Assembly: GCA_040007395.1 (NCBI GenBank)
Contig: JBDTVG010000017.1
Span: forward strand, 1-25,705
Direction of reading: 5' to 3'
Source of the DNA: DATGFK01 sp040007395
Lineage (GTDB): Bacteria; Chloroflexota; Anaerolineae; Aggregatilineales; UBA2796
Length of the DNA: 25,705 nucleotides
Positions within the stretch are counted from its first letter, which is position 1, and every line of letters begins with the position of its first letter. A program made the position numbers and the translations under genes. Shown here one piece after another: positions 24,414 through 25,705 of the stretch. A model generated the notes under the pieces. It did no database searches. It had not been told where the DNA came from and was given only the letters and a program-made list of their open reading frames with translations.

Positions 24414-25705
24414 CTACAATAGCGCCATTGTGCTGCGCTTCTGCGCTAATTGGCCTAAAAAATGAGCTACCCTTACCTCTCCATCTCGCGGATCAATCCA
24501 TTCATCGTATTCATCCTCAGCGGTTTCTTCTCTTAGTACATGGTTGCGCTCTTGAGCAATTCCATAAGCGCACGCCGCGATACGTGCATCTTCCGGGATA
24601 TAGACATAGGCGGTTTGCTCAGGCAGGCCGTTAGTCCAGCGCACAAATCGCCCAACGAACTGGCAAAAGAATAGGTCGGTCGTGACATTTGTAGCATAGA
24701 CACCTACACGCAAGCGTGGAATATCTACACCCTCACTTACCATCTTGATTGCAATGAGCCATTCTTGTGTGCTTTTTGCGAAACGTTCAATTTCCATGTC
24801 GGCATCAGTCGTATTTGAAGTCACGACAAGTGGTGTACAATTAGTAATCCGCTTTACAACTTCCGCCATTCTTTGAGCGTGACGTTCGTCTATGCAAACG
24901 ATGAGTCCGCCAGCATTCGGATGTCCCATCGTGCGGCATTCCATAAGTTTTGTATGTGCATCACGTAGAACTTGAGCGATCCATTCTCCATTGGGATTCA
25001 ATGCAGTTCTGAGACGCTCGGAAGACGCTTGCTCATTCATCTGCGCTTTAAAACTCGCTTGCTGTATCTCGCCAGAACGTCCGCTAACCCACTCCATTGT
25101 TCCTTCGTAGGTCGGAAATACTACGTAACGACAAACTCCATCTCTGATTGCATCCTTGTAGGAATAAACGTAATGAGACTTCCCTTCACCATTCGGGTAC
25201 TCAACATACGGAATCGGATTATTGTCTGAACGCCACGCAGTTCCGGTAATCAAAAGTCGAGCAACAGCATTATCAAATGCAAAGCGGATAGAGTCTCCCC
25301 AAGTCTTATTTTCACCAAGATGGTGTGGCTCATCCATGATTACTAGCGTTTTGTGACGAGAACTTAGCATACGAAAAACGGGTGCGCCTCTAGAGATTTG
25401 GGAGTATGTCAAGGCTGCGCCACGATAGCCTGACTGGAGAAGATCACCACTGTTGTAATAAGGATTGATCTCTATACCGACTAGAGCTAGTTTTTCCATC
25501 CACTGAACTTTGAGTAGTTCCGTAGGGCAAGCTACCAATATCTGTTCATAGCGTCCATCGCTAAGGCCAGCGTGCGCTATACGCGCAGCAAGTATAGTTT
25601 TTCCGGCTCCTGGGGTAAGGTCGGCTAGAAAATTCGGCTGGTCAAGTTTTATGCTAGTCACCCGACAGTAGGAGGGAAAGGGCTTGCAGGGCAGGAAAAT
25701 GCCGG
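24414..25705 (-). CDS. SF2 DEAD/DEAH-box helicase (5' end beyond window)
   Basis: A superfamily 2 helicase or translocase, read to the window edge without a stop. A GTG at 25661 is possible as a start, but the frame continues upstream ('PFPSYCRVTSIKLDQ') and the Walker A motif would then lie only 15 residues from the N-terminus, so the gene is probably truncated by the window. Motifs: I 'TPGAGKT', II 'VIMDEPHHLG' (DEPH), III 'ITGTAWR', V 'VSEGVDIPRLRVGVYAT', VI 'QFVGRFVRW'. The present stop at 24414 ends in '...LGQLAQKRSTMALL', which looks like out-of-frame sequence after a T6 run. Such helicases occur in defence and mobile cassettes; the specific function is unknown. Confidence 0.85.
   Translation of the reverse strand, partial: GIFLPCKPFPSYCRVTSIKLDQPNFLADLTPGAGKTILAARIAHAGLSDGRYEQILVACPTELLKVQWMEKLALVGIEINPYYNSGDLLQSGYRGAALTYSQISRGAPVFRMLSSRHKTLVIMDEPHHLGENKTWGDSIRFAFDNAVARLLITGTAWRSDNNPIPYVEYPNGEGKSHYVYSYKDAIRDGVCRYVVFPTYEGTMEWVSGRSGEIQQASFKAQMNEQASSERLRTALNPNGEWIAQVLRDAHTKLMECRTMGHPNAGGLIVCIDERHAQRMAEVVKRITNCTPLVVTSNTTDADMEIERFAKSTQEWLIAIKMVSEGVDIPRLRVGVYATNVTTDLFFCQFVGRFVRWTNGLPEQTAYVYIPEDARIAACAYGIAQERNHVLREETAEDEYDEWIDPRDGEVRVAHFLGQLAQKRSTMALL

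Noticed and set aside
1..25705. CRISPR arrays, tRNA or rRNA genes
   Set aside because: No regularly spaced repeats and no tRNA cloverleaf or rRNA sequence were recognised on reading both strands; a tRNA scan was not possible.

Overview
The window (25,705 bases, moderate G+C, dense coding, many ATG/GTG/TTG starts behind purine-rich ribosome binding sites) looks like a bacterial chromosome segment. The gene mix (a full arginine cluster with carAB, a DUF385/F420-type reductase, large single-pass kinase-like proteins with Pro/Thr linkers, an M48 peptidase and an MntA-HepT pair) suggests a member of the Chloroflexota. That is inference; no rRNA or other phylogenetic marker is present.

Left part (41-7250, all minus strand): a dienelactone-hydrolase family enzyme, a ComEA-type DNA-binding protein, a 1,442-residue single-pass membrane protein whose N-terminal kinase domain has lost the DFG aspartate (a predicted pseudokinase), and a membrane-anchored TIR-domain protein with its own predicted promoter.

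Centre (7426-15181, plus strand): an arginine operon argC-argB-argD-argG-argJ-argH with a HicB-like gene coupled to its end. argF and argA are absent from the window. The leader of this operon is the most striking feature. Two sigma70-like promoters precede a 31-codon open frame with eight arginine codons (five within seven codons). Then come two segments that can pair with the 5' arm of a perfect intrinsic terminator, and that terminator lies directly before argC. This is the layout of ribosome-mediated transcription attenuation responding to arginyl-tRNA. The operon also carries copies of a short hairpin repeat between argB/argD and argD/argG.

Right-centre (15271-23349, plus strand): a DUF385 protein; an HRDC-domain gene cut by an in-frame TAA; then a tight run of M48 metallopeptidase, MntA antitoxin, HepT toxin, carA, an unrecognised 172-residue protein, carB and a small two-helix membrane protein. 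carAB supplies carbamoyl phosphate to both arginine (through argF and the argG/argH steps) and pyrimidines. A toxin-antitoxin pair therefore sits inside a biosynthetic transcription unit.

Right end (23445 to the edge, minus strand): an accessory-looking cassette of an SF2 DEAD/DEAH helicase (5' end beyond the window, with an apparent one-base frameshift in a T6 run), its displaced C-terminal part and a 200-residue protein of unknown function, ending at a UUCG-loop terminator.
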